Assembly (NCBI GenBank): GCA_023242925.1
Contig: CP096134.1
Coordinates: 1,116,001 to 1,180,000 of the forward strand
Reading direction: 5' to 3'
Source: Hyphomonadaceae bacterium JAD_PAG50586_4
GTDB lineage: Bacteria > Pseudomonadota > Alphaproteobacteria > Caulobacterales > Aquidulcibacteraceae
Length of the DNA stretch: 64,000 bases
Position 1 is the first letter of the stretch; every line of letters starts with the position of its first letter. Shown in pieces: positions 35,928 through 45,410 of this stretch. The notes under the pieces were generated by a model. That model was given only the letters and a program-made list of their open reading frames with translations, had not been told where the DNA came from and ran no database searches. The translations under genes were made by a program, and so were the position numbers.

Positions 35928-37868
35928 ATGAGCATTTCTCTGCAATTTCCCGATGGCGCCGTGCGTGAGTACGAGGATGGCGCAACGCCGCTGGCGGTGG
36001 CCGAAGGCATTTCCAAGGGGCTGGCGAAGAAGATCGTCGCCGCCAAGATCGATGGCGCGTGGTGGGATTTGACGCGCCCGCTGGAAGGCGGCGGCAAGAT
36101 CGAACTGGTCATGCGTGATAGCGCGGATGGCCTTGAAGTGTTGCGCCATGATGCGGCGCACGTTTTGGCGCAGGCCGTGCAGGAGCTGTTTCCCGGCACG
36201 CAGGTGACGTTCGGCCCGGTGACGGATGACGGCTTTTATTACGATTTCGCGCGCGACGAGCCGTTCTCGACGGACGATTTCGAGAAGATCGAAAGGCGCA
36301 TGCGCGAGATCGTGGATGCGGACCTGCCGATCATTCGCAAGGTCTGGGACAAAGAAGCCGCGATCTCGCATTTCACGTCGATTGGCGAAATCTACAAGGC
36401 GCAGACGATCGACGAGGTGATCAAGCCGGGTGAGCCGATCACGATCTATTCGCACGGCGACAAATGGGGCGATCTCTGCCGCGGACCGCACCTGCCGTCG
36501 ACGGGCCGTTTGGGTAAAGCCTTCAAGCTGATGAAGCTTGCCGGCGCCTATTGGCGTGGCGATCAGAAAAACCAACAGCTGCAACGCATCTACGGCACGG
36601 CCTGGGCCGATGAGAAGCAGCTTGAGGAATATCTGAAGCGCATCGAAGAGGCCGAGAAGCGCGATCACCGCAAACTCGGCCGCCAGATGGACCTCTTCCA
36701 CATGCAGGAAGAGGGCCGCGGCATGGTGTTCTGGCACGAAAAAGGCCTGACGCTGTGGCGCACGATCGAAGCTTATATGCGCCGCCGCCTCGATGCGGCG
36801 GGCTATGTCGAAGTGCGCACGCCCCAAGTGCTCGACCGTGTGTTCTGGGAAAAATCAGGACACTGGGACAAGTACCGCCCGAATATGTTCGTGTGCGAGA
36901 CGGTGGAAGGCGAAACGCTGTCGCTGAAGCCGATGAATTGCCCCGGCCACGTGCAGATTTTTAAGTTCGGGCAGAAGAGCTATCGCGACCTGCCGCTGCG
37001 CATGGCGGAGTTTGGCGCATGCCATCGCTACGAGCCGTCGGGCTCGTTGCACGGCTTGATGCGCGTGCGCGCGTTCACGCAGGACGATGCGCACATCTTC
37101 TGTCGAGAAGACCAGATCGAAGAAGAGACGACGCGCTTTATCCAGCTTGCCGCGTCGATCCATGCCGATTTCGGCATGGCCAGCGACAAGATCGCGCTGG
37201 CGACGCGCCCTGAAATGCGCGTCGGCACGGACGAGTTCTGGGACAAGGCCGAAGCGCAAATGCTGAACGCTGCGCGTGCGGCGGGTGTGGAGCCTGTGAT
37301 CGCGGAAGGCGACGGCGCGTTCTATGCGCCGAAGCTCGATTTCTCGGTGAAGGACGCGATCGGCCGCGAATGGACGATCGGCACGATCCAGCTCGACTAT
37401 CAGCTGCCCGATCGCCTCGATGCGGAATATGTCGGCGAAGACGGCGCCAAGCATCGCCCGGTGATGTTGCACCGCGCGATTCTGGGTTCGCTGGAGCGCT
37501 TCATCGGCATTCTGATTGAGAACGTCGCGGGCGCGTTTCCGCTCTGGCTGGCGCCGACGCAGGTCGTGGTGGCGACGATCACGTCCGACGCGGATGCTTA
37601 TGCGCAGGAGGTCGCCGCGGCGTTGAAGCAGGCCGGCCTGCGCGTGGAGCTCGATCTGCGCAACGAGAAGGTCGGCTACAAAATTCGCGAGCACTCGCTG
37701 GCGAAGATTCCAGTGATCGCTGTGGTTGGTCGCAAGGAAGCGGAGGAGCGCAAGGTCGCGCTGCGCCGCTTCGGCAGCCAGGATCAGAACGTGCAGGGCC
37801 TCGATGAAGCGCTGGCCGGACTCGCCGATGAGGCGACGCCGCCGGATTTGAAGCGGTCTAGGAGCTAA
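35928..37868 (+). CDS. thrS: threonyl-tRNA synthetase
   Basis: 646 residues, full length. TGS-like N-domain ([20 protein letters not shown]), then the editing domain with [10 protein letters not shown] (HxxxH) and [11 protein letters not shown], the class II core with [10 protein letters not shown] (zinc Cys), [20 protein letters not shown] (zinc His and motif 2), [10 protein letters not shown] (motif 3), and the anticodon domain ending PDLKRSRS. Charges tRNA-Thr and edits Ser-tRNA-Thr. A weak AAGAG precedes the ATG. Likely regulated by the Thr leader and hairpins upstream of yidD. The frame continues back through yidD without a stop. Confidence 0.96.
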   Translation: MSISLQFPDGAVREYEDGATPLAVAEGISKGLAKKIVAAKIDGAWWDLTRPLEGGGKIELVMRDSADGLEVLRHDAAHVLAQAVQELFPGTQVTFGPVTDDGFYYDFARDEPFSTDDFEKIERRMREIVDADLPIIRKVWDKEAAISHFTSIGEIYKAQTIDEVIKPGEPITIYSHGDKWGDLCRGPHLPSTGRLGKAFKLMKLAGAYWRGDQKNQQLQRIYGTAWADEKQLEEYLKRIEEAEKRDHRKLGRQMDLFHMQEEGRGMVFWHEKGLTLWRTIEAYMRRRLDAAGYVEVRTPQVLDRVFWEKSGHWDKYRPNMFVCETVEGETLSLKPMNCPGHVQIFKFGQKSYRDLPLRMAEFGACHRYEPSGSLHGLMRVRAFTQDDAHIFCREDQIEEETTRFIQLAASIHADFGMASDKIALATRPEMRVGTDEFWDKAEAQMLNAARAAGVEPVIAEGDGAFYAPKLDFSVKDAIGREWTIGTIQLDYQLPDRLDAEYVGEDGAKHRPVMLHRAILGSLERFIGILIENVAGAFPLWLAPTQVVVATITSDADAYAQEVAAALKQAGLRVELDLRNEKVGYKIREHSLAKIPVIAVVGRKEAEERKVALRRFGSQDQNVQGLDEALAGLADEATPPDLKRSRS

Positions 37869-37882
37869 ATCAGCTGTAACAT

Positions 37883-37913
37883 CCGCGTGTTGTCCAGACT
37901 CGGACACACGCGG
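37883..37913 (+). terminator. hairpin after thrS
   Basis: CCGCGTG (37883-37889) pairs with CACGCGG (37907-37913) and TGTCC (37891-37895) with GGACA (37902-37906), one bulged T. It starts 15 bases after the thrS stop. No T-run follows. Confidence 0.6.
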
Positions 37914-37980
37914 CCCTAGACGACGCCTTATATGCGCTACAGGATGTGACTCGGTATTGGCTCCGGGGGCGGAGACAAAG

Positions 37981-38896
37981 GTGGACAAGTTCCCCTCTCG
38001 CGAAAGGTCGGCGGCTCAAACACTCGAGCCGCGCGTAACAGCGATTGTCGTCGCACGCGCGGTCGCCACCAACGCCACCGGCCAGTCCACGCTCGATCTA
38101 TGTTTACGCAGCGCGCTCTCCGAGCCGTGGGTGGATGATCTGGTTATCGTCGATCAAGCGAATGCGCCGGCTGTGTCGTCGGCGCTGCGGGCGTTGCAAC
38201 TGGATCGTCGCGATGTGCGTGTTGTGGTGGCCGATGCGCGCATGAGTGCGGCGGCCGCGGCCAATCTTGGCGCGGCGCAGGCGCCCGGGCGCTGGTTGTT
38301 GTTCCTGGATTCAGATGTCGTGCTGCAGCGTGGCGCAGTGCAGCGGATGGCGAATTCCGCCAATGGCGCATCGGCGCCGTGGATTGTTGGCGGGCGCCTG
38401 ACGGACCTTGAGGGTCGCGAAAAACGCGCGGCGCGTGGCGGCGCCTTGAACACGTTCTCCGCGTTGGCGGTGGCTATGGGCGTACCGGGTGTGAAGCGCC
38501 CGCATGGCAAGCGCCAATCATCGAAGCCGCTGGCGGCGGCGTCTGTCGCATCTGTGTCCGGCGCGTTCATGCTGATGCAGCGTGATGATTTCAGCGCACT
38601 CGGCGGCTTTGATGAAGCCTATCTGAGCGACGCGGCGGATGCTGGACTTGTGCAAGCGCGCGGCGGACGCGGGCGGCTCTGTGCTTTTTCAGGCCGAAGC
38701 ATCCGGCGTGCAGTTCGAGCGTCACCGCAAGGGCCGCCGACAAGCGCAAGGCTTGGCGCGGTTCGCGGCGAAAAGCGCAAAGACGCCGCTTGAAAAAATG
38801 TTTGCGCTGTTTGCTGGGCCGGCGATTGGAACACTCGTGGGCCTGCGCGATGTTATCGGCGGCCGTCAGGGTTCGCATCCGAAGGCGCGGCGCTGA
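37981..38896 (+). CDS. family 2 glycosyltransferase, frameshifted
   Basis: About 305 residues. GT-A fold: VTAIVVARAVATNATGQSTL (start of fold), VDDLVIVDQAN, GRWLLFLDSDVVLQRGAVQR (DxD-type), SVSGAFMLMQRDDFSALGGF DEAYL, then after a one-base insertion near 38640 DLCKRAADAGGSVLFQAEAS. 916 = 3x305+1. It resembles rhamnosyltransferase-like GT2 enzymes that add sugars to surface polysaccharides. GTG 37981 follows GGAG. Its end overlaps the end of the convergent GT39-type gene by 44 bases. Confidence 0.8.
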
Positions 38897-40580
38897 CGCG
38901 ACCGATGTGGAGGGCGGTGTTTTCGCCGCGGCCCAAGGCAATACCGCGCGCTGGCGCTTCGACTTCTTCGTAACCCAGACCACGCGCCTGCAGCAGAGCG
39001 AGCGTGCGCTCCAGCACACGGCCCTCAATGATAAGGCTGTCGCCGGATTGTGCGTTTGCCGCCATTTCTTCGGGATGCGCCATGCGGATCGATGTGCGGG
39101 TCATGAAGATCAGGCTTGGTTGGCTGTATCCCACGACCCAGAATGGCTCTTGATCGCGCGGCATCATACGCGCGCGTGTGAGGGCGGCGACGGCTTCTTG
39201 GCTCACGAAGAGTGAGCGCGCTTCAGGCAGCGTGCGCTCGCGCAGCGAGAACGAAAGCGCCAGCGCGCAGGCGATGAGAATGCCCGCGCGCGCGGTCGGG
39301 CGTTTGGCCAGGGACAGGCCGACGATCGCAGCGATCAAAATCAGCGCGCCGATGATGCCGGCGCTGAGCGCACGGCGGAAATCGGCGTCGAAGCCGCCAG
39401 GCATGTAGGTGGCGACGAAGGCGGTGAGGCCAACGATCAGCGCGCCGAAGAGCCCGAACAGCACAGCGCCGAGCGGGTGCATGGTGCGCCATTGCTTCAT
39501 GCGCATGGCCATGAGGCCGGCGGCGCAGAGCAGCGCGATCGCAGGGTATGTCGGTAACGCGTAGTGGACGAGCTTGGTCGGAAAGAGTTCGAACACCAGG
39601 AAAGTCGGGAGCGCCCAGCAGAGCAAGAACCGCAACGCTGCATGCGTTTCGTCGGTGCGCGGCGCGCGCATGGCGGCGAAGCTGATGCGCGCAGCGGCGG
39701 GCAGCGCGTAGGTTGCCGGGAAGATGAGCAGCGGCAGCATCAGCAAATAATAGCCGGGCAGGCCGCTATGTGCGTGATCGGCGCCGATGACTTTGGGACC
39801 AAGTTCATTCGCCAGCATTTCGCTGAAGAAGCGCCCGTCCGTCGCCGCATTGATCGAGATGAACCACGGCAACGCGATCGCGATTGCCAGCAAGGGTCCC
39901 GGCCACCAAAGCAGCGACTTCATCCACGCGGCTTTGCGCTCCCAGGCGTAGAGCGCGCCGAGCGTGAGTGCGGCGACGAGCGGTGTGATCGGGCCCTTGA
40001 TCAGCACGCCGCATCCGATGGCTGCCCAAAACACCAAGCTCATCACGCGCGGCCGCGGTTTGCCGGCGTAGAGTTGCGCAAGGGCGGCGATGGCGAGCGT
40101 GGTGAACCCCACCATGACCGAGATCTGTTTTCGCGATCATGCCTTCGACGCTTGCGAGCAATCCCGTGGCGAAGAGGCCCGCGCCAATGAGCGCGGTGCG
40201 TTGGGCAAGCAGGGCCGCACCCGCCCACATCGTCGCCAGCGCTGCGAGCGCGAGGCCAAGCGCAGAAGGAATACGATAGGGCCAGATCGTGTTGAGCTTA
40301 GACGTGAGCGGTTCGAACACGTGCACCGACGCGGCCTGTAGCCAGTGGATGCCAATCGGCTTTCGGTGGCGGTCGCGATCCTGCAGGCGAATGCGAACGT
40401 AATCATCGCTCTCGACCATCTGGCGGGTGGCTTGCGCAAAACGCGCTTCATCGATGTCGAGCGGGGAACCTTGGTCGCGCCGATCAGCCCTGAGACCAGT
40501 GCGATCAGAGCGATCAGCACGTATCCCCGCCAACCCCGTGTAAATTGCTGGACCAAAGAAGGGGCGGGCGTGTCCGTCAT
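38853..40580 (-). CDS. ArnT-like family 39 glycosyltransferase, two frameshifts
   Basis: About 575 residues, many membrane helices. MTDTPAPSLVQQF and helix 1 (GYVLIALIALVSGLIGA), then after one missing base at 40463-40466 DIDEARFAQATRQMVESDDY and RHRKPIGIHWLQAASVHVFE, the catalytic-loop signature (D-E plus K-P-x-x-x-W) of polyprenyl-phosphate sugar transferases such as ArnT. A second shift near 40120-40135 follows the conserved AKTD; the rest (GFTTLAIAALAQLYAG and later helices) is in the third frame. 1728 = 3x576, so the two shifts cancel. Likely transfers a lipid-linked sugar to an envelope acceptor, and is divergent from the GT2 that could make the donor. Confidence 0.85.
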
Positions 40581-40699
40581 GGAAAGCGCCCATAGCCCGG
40601 CAAAATGACTGTGTCTTGACGCCGTCCTCAGGTGCGCGCTCTCGCCTCAGGGCGGGGAAGCGGCTAAGAGGGCCGCCTTCCTGGCCCCGGGGACAGCTT

Positions 40700-41431
40700 T
40701 TGCCCGAAACGATCGAATTCAGCGTTGTCGTGCCGGTACACGACGAAGTCGGCAACGCCGCCAATCTGGCGCGTGAAATCGCCGACGTTCTCGACGGCCG
40801 CTCCTACGAAATGATCTTCGTGGACGATGCGAGCCGCGATGACACGCGCGCCGAACTCGCTGCTTTGAAAGCCGAATTGCCGGCGTTGCGGATTGTCGGT
40901 CATCGCAAGAATTCCGGGCAAAGCCGAGGCGTGCGCACCGGTGTGATCGCCGCCCGCGCGCCAATCGTGGGCACGCTGGACGGCGACGGCCAGAACGACC
41001 CGGCGGACCTGCCGCGGCTCTATGCGAAGCTCACACGCGCCGATGCGCCGGCGAACCTGGGCATGGTGGCGGGCAAACGCACCAAGCGGCAGGACAATTG
41101 GAGCAAGCGGGTGGCGTCCCGGGTCGCCAACAATATTCGCAAAGCCGCGCTCAAGGACGGTGCGGACGACAGCGGTTCCGGCGTTAAAGTATTCAAAAGG
41201 GAGGCGTTTTTGTTGCTTCCCTATTTCGACCACATGCATCGTTTCATGGCCGCACTGATGCTGCGCGAAGGCTATGCAGTCGAGTTTTTAGAGGTTAACC
41301 ATCGTCACCGGGGCGCCGGGCGCTCAAAGTACACAAACCTGGGCAGGCTCGCCGCCAACATGACGGACCTGTTCGGGGTGATGTGGCTTCAGAGCCGGGC
41401 GCGATCTCCTGGGGGTACGGACGAGCTATGA
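40700..41431 (+). CDS. DPM1-like family 2 glycosyltransferase
   Basis: About 243 residues. IEFSVVVPVHDEVGNAANLA, YEMIFVDDASRDDT, NSGQSRGVRTGVIAARAPIV, then GTLDGDGQNDPADLPRLYA (DxD-type metal site), and SGVKVFKREAFLLLPYFDHM. This is the soluble dolichyl/undecaprenyl-phosphate sugar synthase type (GtrB/DPM1 without C-terminal helices). It would make the polyprenyl-phosphate sugar donor for the divergent ArnT-like enzyme, a common pairing. Start is uncertain: TTG 40700 (PETIEFS) fits the family; a longer frame begins at 40616. Confidence 0.88.
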   Translation: MPETIEFSVVVPVHDEVGNAANLAREIADVLDGRSYEMIFVDDASRDDTRAELAALKAELPALRIVGHRKNSGQSRGVRTGVIAARAPIVGTLDGDGQNDPADLPRLYAKLTRADAPANLGMVAGKRTKRQDNWSKRVASRVANNIRKAALKDGADDSGSGVKVFKREAFLLLPYFDHMHRFMAALMLREGYAVEFLEVNHRHRGAGRSKYTNLGRLAANMTDLFGVMWLQSRARSPGGTDEL

Positions 41432-41523
41432 GCGACAACCGCGCCGATTCAGGGGAGCGCATAGCGCTTCAAACAGCAGCGACGCGGGGGCGTCGATCCA
41501 GCACGCAACAGCAGGGGAGTCCC

Positions 41524-41964
41524 ATGGGGGCTATTTTCAACGTCTTTCCGCTGATCCTTATCCCGGTACTGACGTACAATATCTGGGCATTCGGGGCGAC
41601 GGCGACGTCGGATGGCGATGGCGCTTCGGTGCGTCAGCATCTGGCGGATGTTTGGGTGCGGGTGCCGATGGCGTCAGCCGCTGAATGGACGATTTCGTTC
41701 GGCGATGTGATGGTGCTTTTGGCGCTCATCCTGCTCTTCGTTGAGCTTTTGAAATCAACTTCGACCGGCACTTCGGCGATTTTCAACCACGCGCTGTCTA
41801 TGCTCGTGTTCATCATCTGCCTGGTCGAATTTCTGCTGCACCCCGCGTTCGCCACCAGCGTGTTCTTCATCATCCTGGTGATGGCGCTGCTCGATGTGCT
41901 CGCAGGTGTCGTGGTGACAATCATCTCGGCCCGTCGCGACGTCGAGTTCGCGGGTCAGCATTAA
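41524..41964 (+). CDS. four-helix membrane protein, function unknown
   Basis: 146 residues from MGAIFNVFPLILIPVLTYNI. Four hydrophobic segments at about 6-22, 58-77, 85-105 and 112-132, with a charged loop (RQHLADVWVRVPM) between the first two. No family recognised with confidence. The ATG at 41524 follows AGGGGAG, better than the longer in-frame start at 41383, which overlaps the upstream glycosyltransferase. Slight resemblance to small intrinsic membrane proteins next to glycan genes. Confidence 0.7.
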   Translation: MGAIFNVFPLILIPVLTYNIWAFGATATSDGDGASVRQHLADVWVRVPMASAAEWTISFGDVMVLLALILLFVELLKSTSTGTSAIFNHALSMLVFIICLVEFLLHPAFATSVFFIILVMALLDVLAGVVVTIISARRDVEFAGQH

Positions 41965-41975
41965 GCTTGGTCATG

Positions 41976-42092
41976 CTCCCCGCTTGCGGGGGAGCTGTTG
42001 CGTAAGCGATTGAGGGGGCGAGGGGGCGTAGGCGTCTGACGGACTTGCCCCTCCGCTTCGCTTCGCTCAGCACCTCCCCGCAAGCGGGGAGG
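41976..42092. repeat. intergenic palindromic repeat pair (CTCCCCGC type)
   Basis: CTCCCC-GCTTGC-GGGGGAG (41976-41994) and the perfect palindrome CCTCCCCGCAAGCGGGGAGG (42073-42092) flank a G/C-tract interior. The same core recurs at 58246-58265 and 60491-60511. These short dispersed palindromes are typical of alphaproteobacterial intergenic regions. Confidence 0.75.
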
Positions 42093-42229
42093 ATTGGCGT
42101 CACAGGCACCACATTCCCAAAGCTAACGCGATTGAAAAGTCGAGCCAGCGGGCGAGATCGGGGGAGGATGGCGGCCATGATCGGAGCGGACCCTGCAGGT
42201 TCGGCGCCGGTCTGAACGTGGGTGGATCG

Positions 42230-42562
42230 ATGTCGCTTTTCTTTGACGCCGATTGGTTTGACGCCAAGCTTTCTGAGCGCCGGCTGGACCGTGGCGCGCT
42301 GTCGGACGCCGCCGGTATCGAGCGCGCCGATCTGCACTCCATCTACGTGAACGCGCGCGCCGCCAGTGCGGCAGAGTTGGATGCGTTCGCGCGCGTGCTC
42401 GGTGCTGATATCGTGGAAGTGACGCTGCGCAGCGGCATCGCCACACGCGACGCGCAAGCGCACGAAGATACCTCGGCGCGGATCGAGAGCATCGAGGCGC
42501 GTCTGGATGCGATCGACAATTGGCTCGAAGAGTTCGAGCGTTCTACGAAGAAGAGCGCTTAA
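42230..42562 (+). CDS. XRE-like helix-turn-helix protein
   Basis: 110 residues. SLFFDADWFDAKLSERRLDR and GALSDAAGIERADLHSIYVN plus ARAASAAELDAFARVLG resemble a lambda-repressor/XRE helix-turn-helix, here with the usual recognition-helix pattern degenerate. The C-terminal third (ARIESIEARLDAIDNWLEEF) is a coiled coil, probably for dimerisation. A DNA-binding regulator is likely, target unknown. Start at MSLFFDAD (42230), 12 bases after the longer ATG. Confidence 0.7.
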   Translation: MSLFFDADWFDAKLSERRLDRGALSDAAGIERADLHSIYVNARAASAAELDAFARVLGADIVEVTLRSGIATRDAQAHEDTSARIESIEARLDAIDNWLEEFERSTKKSA

Positions 42563-42792
42563 GCTTTTAGGTTCACCACGATGCCACGGCGCGGCGTAAG
42601 TGTTGGCGCAGCGTAGCTATGGACGCACGTGGTTTCCGGTTCAGCGATTTGGTTGACGAGCGTGGCCGCGAACAGCGGGTCGAGGCGTTCACGCGTGGCG
42701 CGGCGGTCGCGCTGGCGGCGGTCGCCGCGGCGTTGTTCGCCGATTTCCTCGAACTCGGCGTCTAGCGCGTGGGGGTGGGCCGGTTCCTCCAT
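42559..42792 (-). CDS. small conserved-looking protein, function unknown
   Basis: 77 residues. A charged N-terminal half (DAEFEEIGEQRRGDRRQRDR) is followed by LDPLFAATLVNQIAEPET, with the region after that Ala/Pro-rich. The FAATLVNQIA block looks like a conserved element of a small alphaproteobacterial protein family. Ends four bases inside the end of the helix-turn-helix gene and is divergent from the amidase. No ribosome site of note. Confidence 0.55.
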   Translation of the reverse strand: MEEPAHPHALDAEFEEIGEQRRGDRRQRDRRATRERLDPLFAATLVNQIAEPETTCVHSYAAPTLTPRRGIVVNLKA

Positions 42793-42859
42793 GAGCCCGC
42801 CGCTGCATCGGACGTGCCAAACGGAAATTAACCGCTATCGTTCGCGTAGGGAGAAAACC

Positions 42860-44287
42860 ATGCGCGACTACGCCGATTACGATGGACTGGGCTTGGCGGC
42901 TTTGGTGCGGAAGGGCGAGGTGACGCCCGCGGAGCTATTGGACGCCGCTGTTGAGCGCATCGAGCGCCACAATGGGACGCTGAACGCGGTTACTTTCAAA
43001 GCTTACGACCAAGCGCGGAAAACGGCCGCAAGCAGCGCTTTGCCGGACGGGCCGTTCAAAGGTGTGCCATTTCTGATCAAAGATCTCGGCCTGCGCGTGA
43101 AGGGCTGGCCGCGCACGTCTGCGAGCAAGTTCGCCCAGATCGCGGCGGACGACGGGGATTCAACGCTCACGGCGCGCTATCGCGACGCCGGTGTGGTGCT
43201 CGCTGGCAAAACCAATACGCCGGAATTCGGCATTCCGGGCGTAACGACATCGGCGCTGCTCGGCCCATGCCGCAATCCCTGGAATCCGGAGCACGTCTCC
43301 GGTGGTTCGTCCGGCGGCGCGGCCAGCGCCGTGGCGGCGGGCATGGTCCCGCTGGCGCATGCGAGCGATGGCTTGGGCTCCATTCGCATTCCGGCCGCGT
43401 GCTGCGGTCTTGTCGGCATGAAGACGACGCGCGATCGCAATCCCAATGGCGTTCACGATACCGACCGCGCGATGGGCTTCTCCGTCGATCACGTCGTCAG
43501 CCGCACCGTGCGCGATAGCGCGGCGATGCTGGACGCGACCGGTTACCCAGAACCAGCAAGCCCGTTTGCCTATCCGGCGAAGGAGCGGCCTTATCTGGAA
43601 GAGGTGGAGCGTTCGCCGGGCAAGCTGCGCATCGCGTGGTCGACGCAAACGCCCTCAGGCAAGCCGGTGGATGCGGAGATTCAGCACGCGCTGGAACGGA
43701 CCGCGGAAACGCTGAAGGCGCTTGGCCACGAGGTGCGCGAGGAGGGGCTCGGCATCGATTATCGCACGCTCTATCGCGCGCAGGGTTTGGTATCGGCGTC
43801 GAATTTCGCGGCGGGCATTCGGCGCTGGGCCGAAGTGAAGGGGCGCGAGCCCCAAGAGGGCGAGATTGAAGGCTTGGCCTGGCGCGCGTATCAGGCGGGC
43901 AAGCGGATCAGTGGCGAAGACGCGATGTGGGGCTGGCAGCAATTGCGGCTCTCGAACCGCGAAATCCTGCGGCGCTTCGAAACTTGGGACGTGTTGGCGA
44001 CGCCAGTGCTGGGCACGAACGTGCCGCGCGTGGATGAACTCGATACGCTAACCGACGACCTGCGCGCGTTCGACAAGCGTCAAGCGCAAGCCTTCCCGTT
44101 CACGCCGCCGTTCAACATCACCGGCCAGCCGTCGCTCTCTGTGCCGCTGTGGCAAAGCGAAAGCGGCCTGCCGATCGCTGTGATGTTCACGGCGAAATAT
44201 GCGGATGAAGCCACGCTCTATCGGCTCGCGGGGCAGTTGGAAAAGGAATTGCCGTGGCGCGCGCGCAGGCCCGCGCTGTGGAACTAG
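42860..44287 (+). CDS. amidase (amidase-signature family)
   Basis: 475 residues. Amidase signature with the Ser-cisSer-Lys triad: Lys in VPFLIKDLGLRVKG, cis-Ser and Ser in VSGGSSGGAASAVAAGMVPL and GLGSIRIPAACCGLVGMK. The rest matches the fold (RYRDAGVVLAGKTNTPEFGI). Hydrolyses an amide, substrate unknown; not GatA by context, since gatB and gatC are absent. ATG 42860 follows GGGAGAAAACC; the longer frame back to 42629 is not plausible. A single Gly-to-Leu change in the usual DGGGSIRIPA loop is notable. Confidence 0.9.
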   Translation: MRDYADYDGLGLAALVRKGEVTPAELLDAAVERIERHNGTLNAVTFKAYDQARKTAASSALPDGPFKGVPFLIKDLGLRVKGWPRTSASKFAQIAADDGDSTLTARYRDAGVVLAGKTNTPEFGIPGVTTSALLGPCRNPWNPEHVSGGSSGGAASAVAAGMVPLAHASDGLGSIRIPAACCGLVGMKTTRDRNPNGVHDTDRAMGFSVDHVVSRTVRDSAAMLDATGYPEPASPFAYPAKERPYLEEVERSPGKLRIAWSTQTPSGKPVDAEIQHALERTAETLKALGHEVREEGLGIDYRTLYRAQGLVSASNFAAGIRRWAEVKGREPQEGEIEGLAWRAYQAGKRISGEDAMWGWQQLRLSNREILRRFETWDVLATPVLGTNVPRVDELDTLTDDLRAFDKRQAQAFPFTPPFNITGQPSLSVPLWQSESGLPIAVMFTAKYADEATLYRLAGQLEKELPWRARRPALWN

Positions 44288-44291
44288 ATTC

Positions 44292-44504
44292 TTACGAGAC
44301 GTCCTTGTGCTCGACGGAGAGGTAGGCGTCGCGCGTCAGCACGTAATGATCGTAGAGTTCGCGCAGGCGGCTGCCGGGTTCGCCGTTGGCGCGGTCTTGG
44401 AAGCGGGCGAGGCCGGCGTCACGCGCGCCGAAATGTGCGACGACCTCGGCCATCCAGGCTTTGTCCGCAGCGGTGGAATCGACCAGCAGGCGCAATTTGC
44501 TCAT
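44292..44504 (-). CDS. small protein, function unknown
   Basis: 70 residues, MSKLRLLVDSTAADKAWMAE, then VVAHFGARDAGLARFQDRAN and ELYDHYVLTRDAYLSVEH. Charged and probably all-helical. No motif. Its end lies four bases after the amidase stop in convergent orientation. Composition looks like a real gene. Confidence 0.55.
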   Translation of the reverse strand: MSKLRLLVDSTAADKAWMAEVVAHFGARDAGLARFQDRANGEPGSRLRELYDHYVLTRDAYLSVEHKDVS

Positions 44505-44627
44505 GGCGCGTAGAGGGCGCGCGTGGCGCGCTTAACGCAAGCGATAAGATATTGCCTCGGCGGGAACACGCGCCCAAGCTCCGCAATTGACGCACGCAAA
44601 CGTGCGCAAAGCGCAGGGAGGCGCGGC

Positions 44628-44756
44628 ATGGCCGGACACAAGGAAAGCAAGACCTACCTCGCGCCCCTGATTGGCGCAGCAATCCTCACCGCGCTCTGGG
44701 CCGCCTACACCGTGCTCATCGTCTATGAGATGGTTGTGTTGCCGCTCCCCGCTTAG
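44628..44756 (+). CDS. small single-helix membrane protein
   Basis: 42 residues: MAGHKESKTYLAPLIGAAIL, then TALWAAYTVLIVYEMVVLPL. One transmembrane helix with a short basic cytoplasmic tail. A GCAGGGAGG ribosome site lies five bases before the ATG. Function unknown. Confidence 0.5.
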   Translation: MAGHKESKTYLAPLIGAAILTALWAAYTVLIVYEMVVLPLPA

Positions 44757-44951
44757 CGCCGGTCGGACATTTTCCAGACAGCTCGGCAATGTCTTCGTGC
44801 CGACGACCCACGGCCATTCGAAAGCATGGCCGCCATTCTGAAATAGGCCGCGGGGCGCCTCGGCGTTGTCCGACGCCGGAATTTCGACGGTGCTCATGGG
44901 CGATTTATGCTGGAGCGGGCGCCCGATCGGCATGGCCTCGCGCAGCAAAAC

Positions 44952-44973
44952 GGCCCGCGCTTTCACGCGGGCC
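44952..44973 (-). terminator. intrinsic terminator of csbD
   Basis: Perfect 8-bp stem GGCCCGCG (44952-44959) with 44966-44973 and a 6-base loop. On the minus strand the stem is followed by GTTTTG. 23 bases after the CsbD stop. Confidence 0.8.
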
Positions 44974-44995
44974 GACATGCTTCATCTGGTGAAGC

Positions 44996-45178
44996 TTAGT
45001 TCTTCTTGGAATCTTTCACGGCGTCTTTGACGTCGCCGACGACTTCACGGGCTTCGCCCTTGGCCTTGTCGAACTTGCCTTCGGCTTCGAGCTTCTCGTT
45101 GCCCGTGACTTTACCTGCGGCTTCCTTCATGGCGCCCGATGCTTTATCGGCCGCGCTTTTCACGTGTTCTTTGTCCAT
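44996..45178 (-). CDS. CsbD-family stress protein
   Basis: 60 residues: MDKEHVKSAADKASGAMKEA, AGKVTGNEKLEAEGKFDKAK and GEAREVVGDVKDAVKDSKKN. The CsbD signature (AGKxTGNExLEAEGKxDKxKG) is complete. Small charged, probably disordered protein induced by general stress in several bacteria. Excellent ribosome site GAGGAG before the ATG. Confidence 0.9.
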   Translation of the reverse strand: MDKEHVKSAADKASGAMKEAAGKVTGNEKLEAEGKFDKAKGEAREVVGDVKDAVKDSKKN

Positions 45179-45410
45179 GAATCTTCTCCTCGGAATGGGA
45201 GAAGAACGCCCATTACGCGAGACAGTTCCGCGCGATCCGCAGCCCGCACGCGCGCCACAGAATATATCCAGCGGGCGCACGCGCTGTAATCGCACGCTTT
45301 AAGCACGTGTTCCCGATGGCGCCCAAAGCACCGTCATTGCCGACGCATGCGGGCAGGCCATGTGGGTAAGGCCAGTGTGCCTCTGGCGAAAATCACAAAG
45401 AGAATTCAAC

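Noticed and set aside
36855..37988. 377-residue minus-strand ORF inside thrS
   Set aside because: Arg/His-rich shadow of a high-GC coding region; thrS is full-length and motif-complete on the other strand.
44532..44978. 148-residue minus-strand ORF between csbD and the amidase
   Set aside because: It starts inside the csbD terminator and reads antisense to a small membrane gene; a sub-frame at about 44898 (MSTVEIPASDN) is tempting but has no ribosome site.
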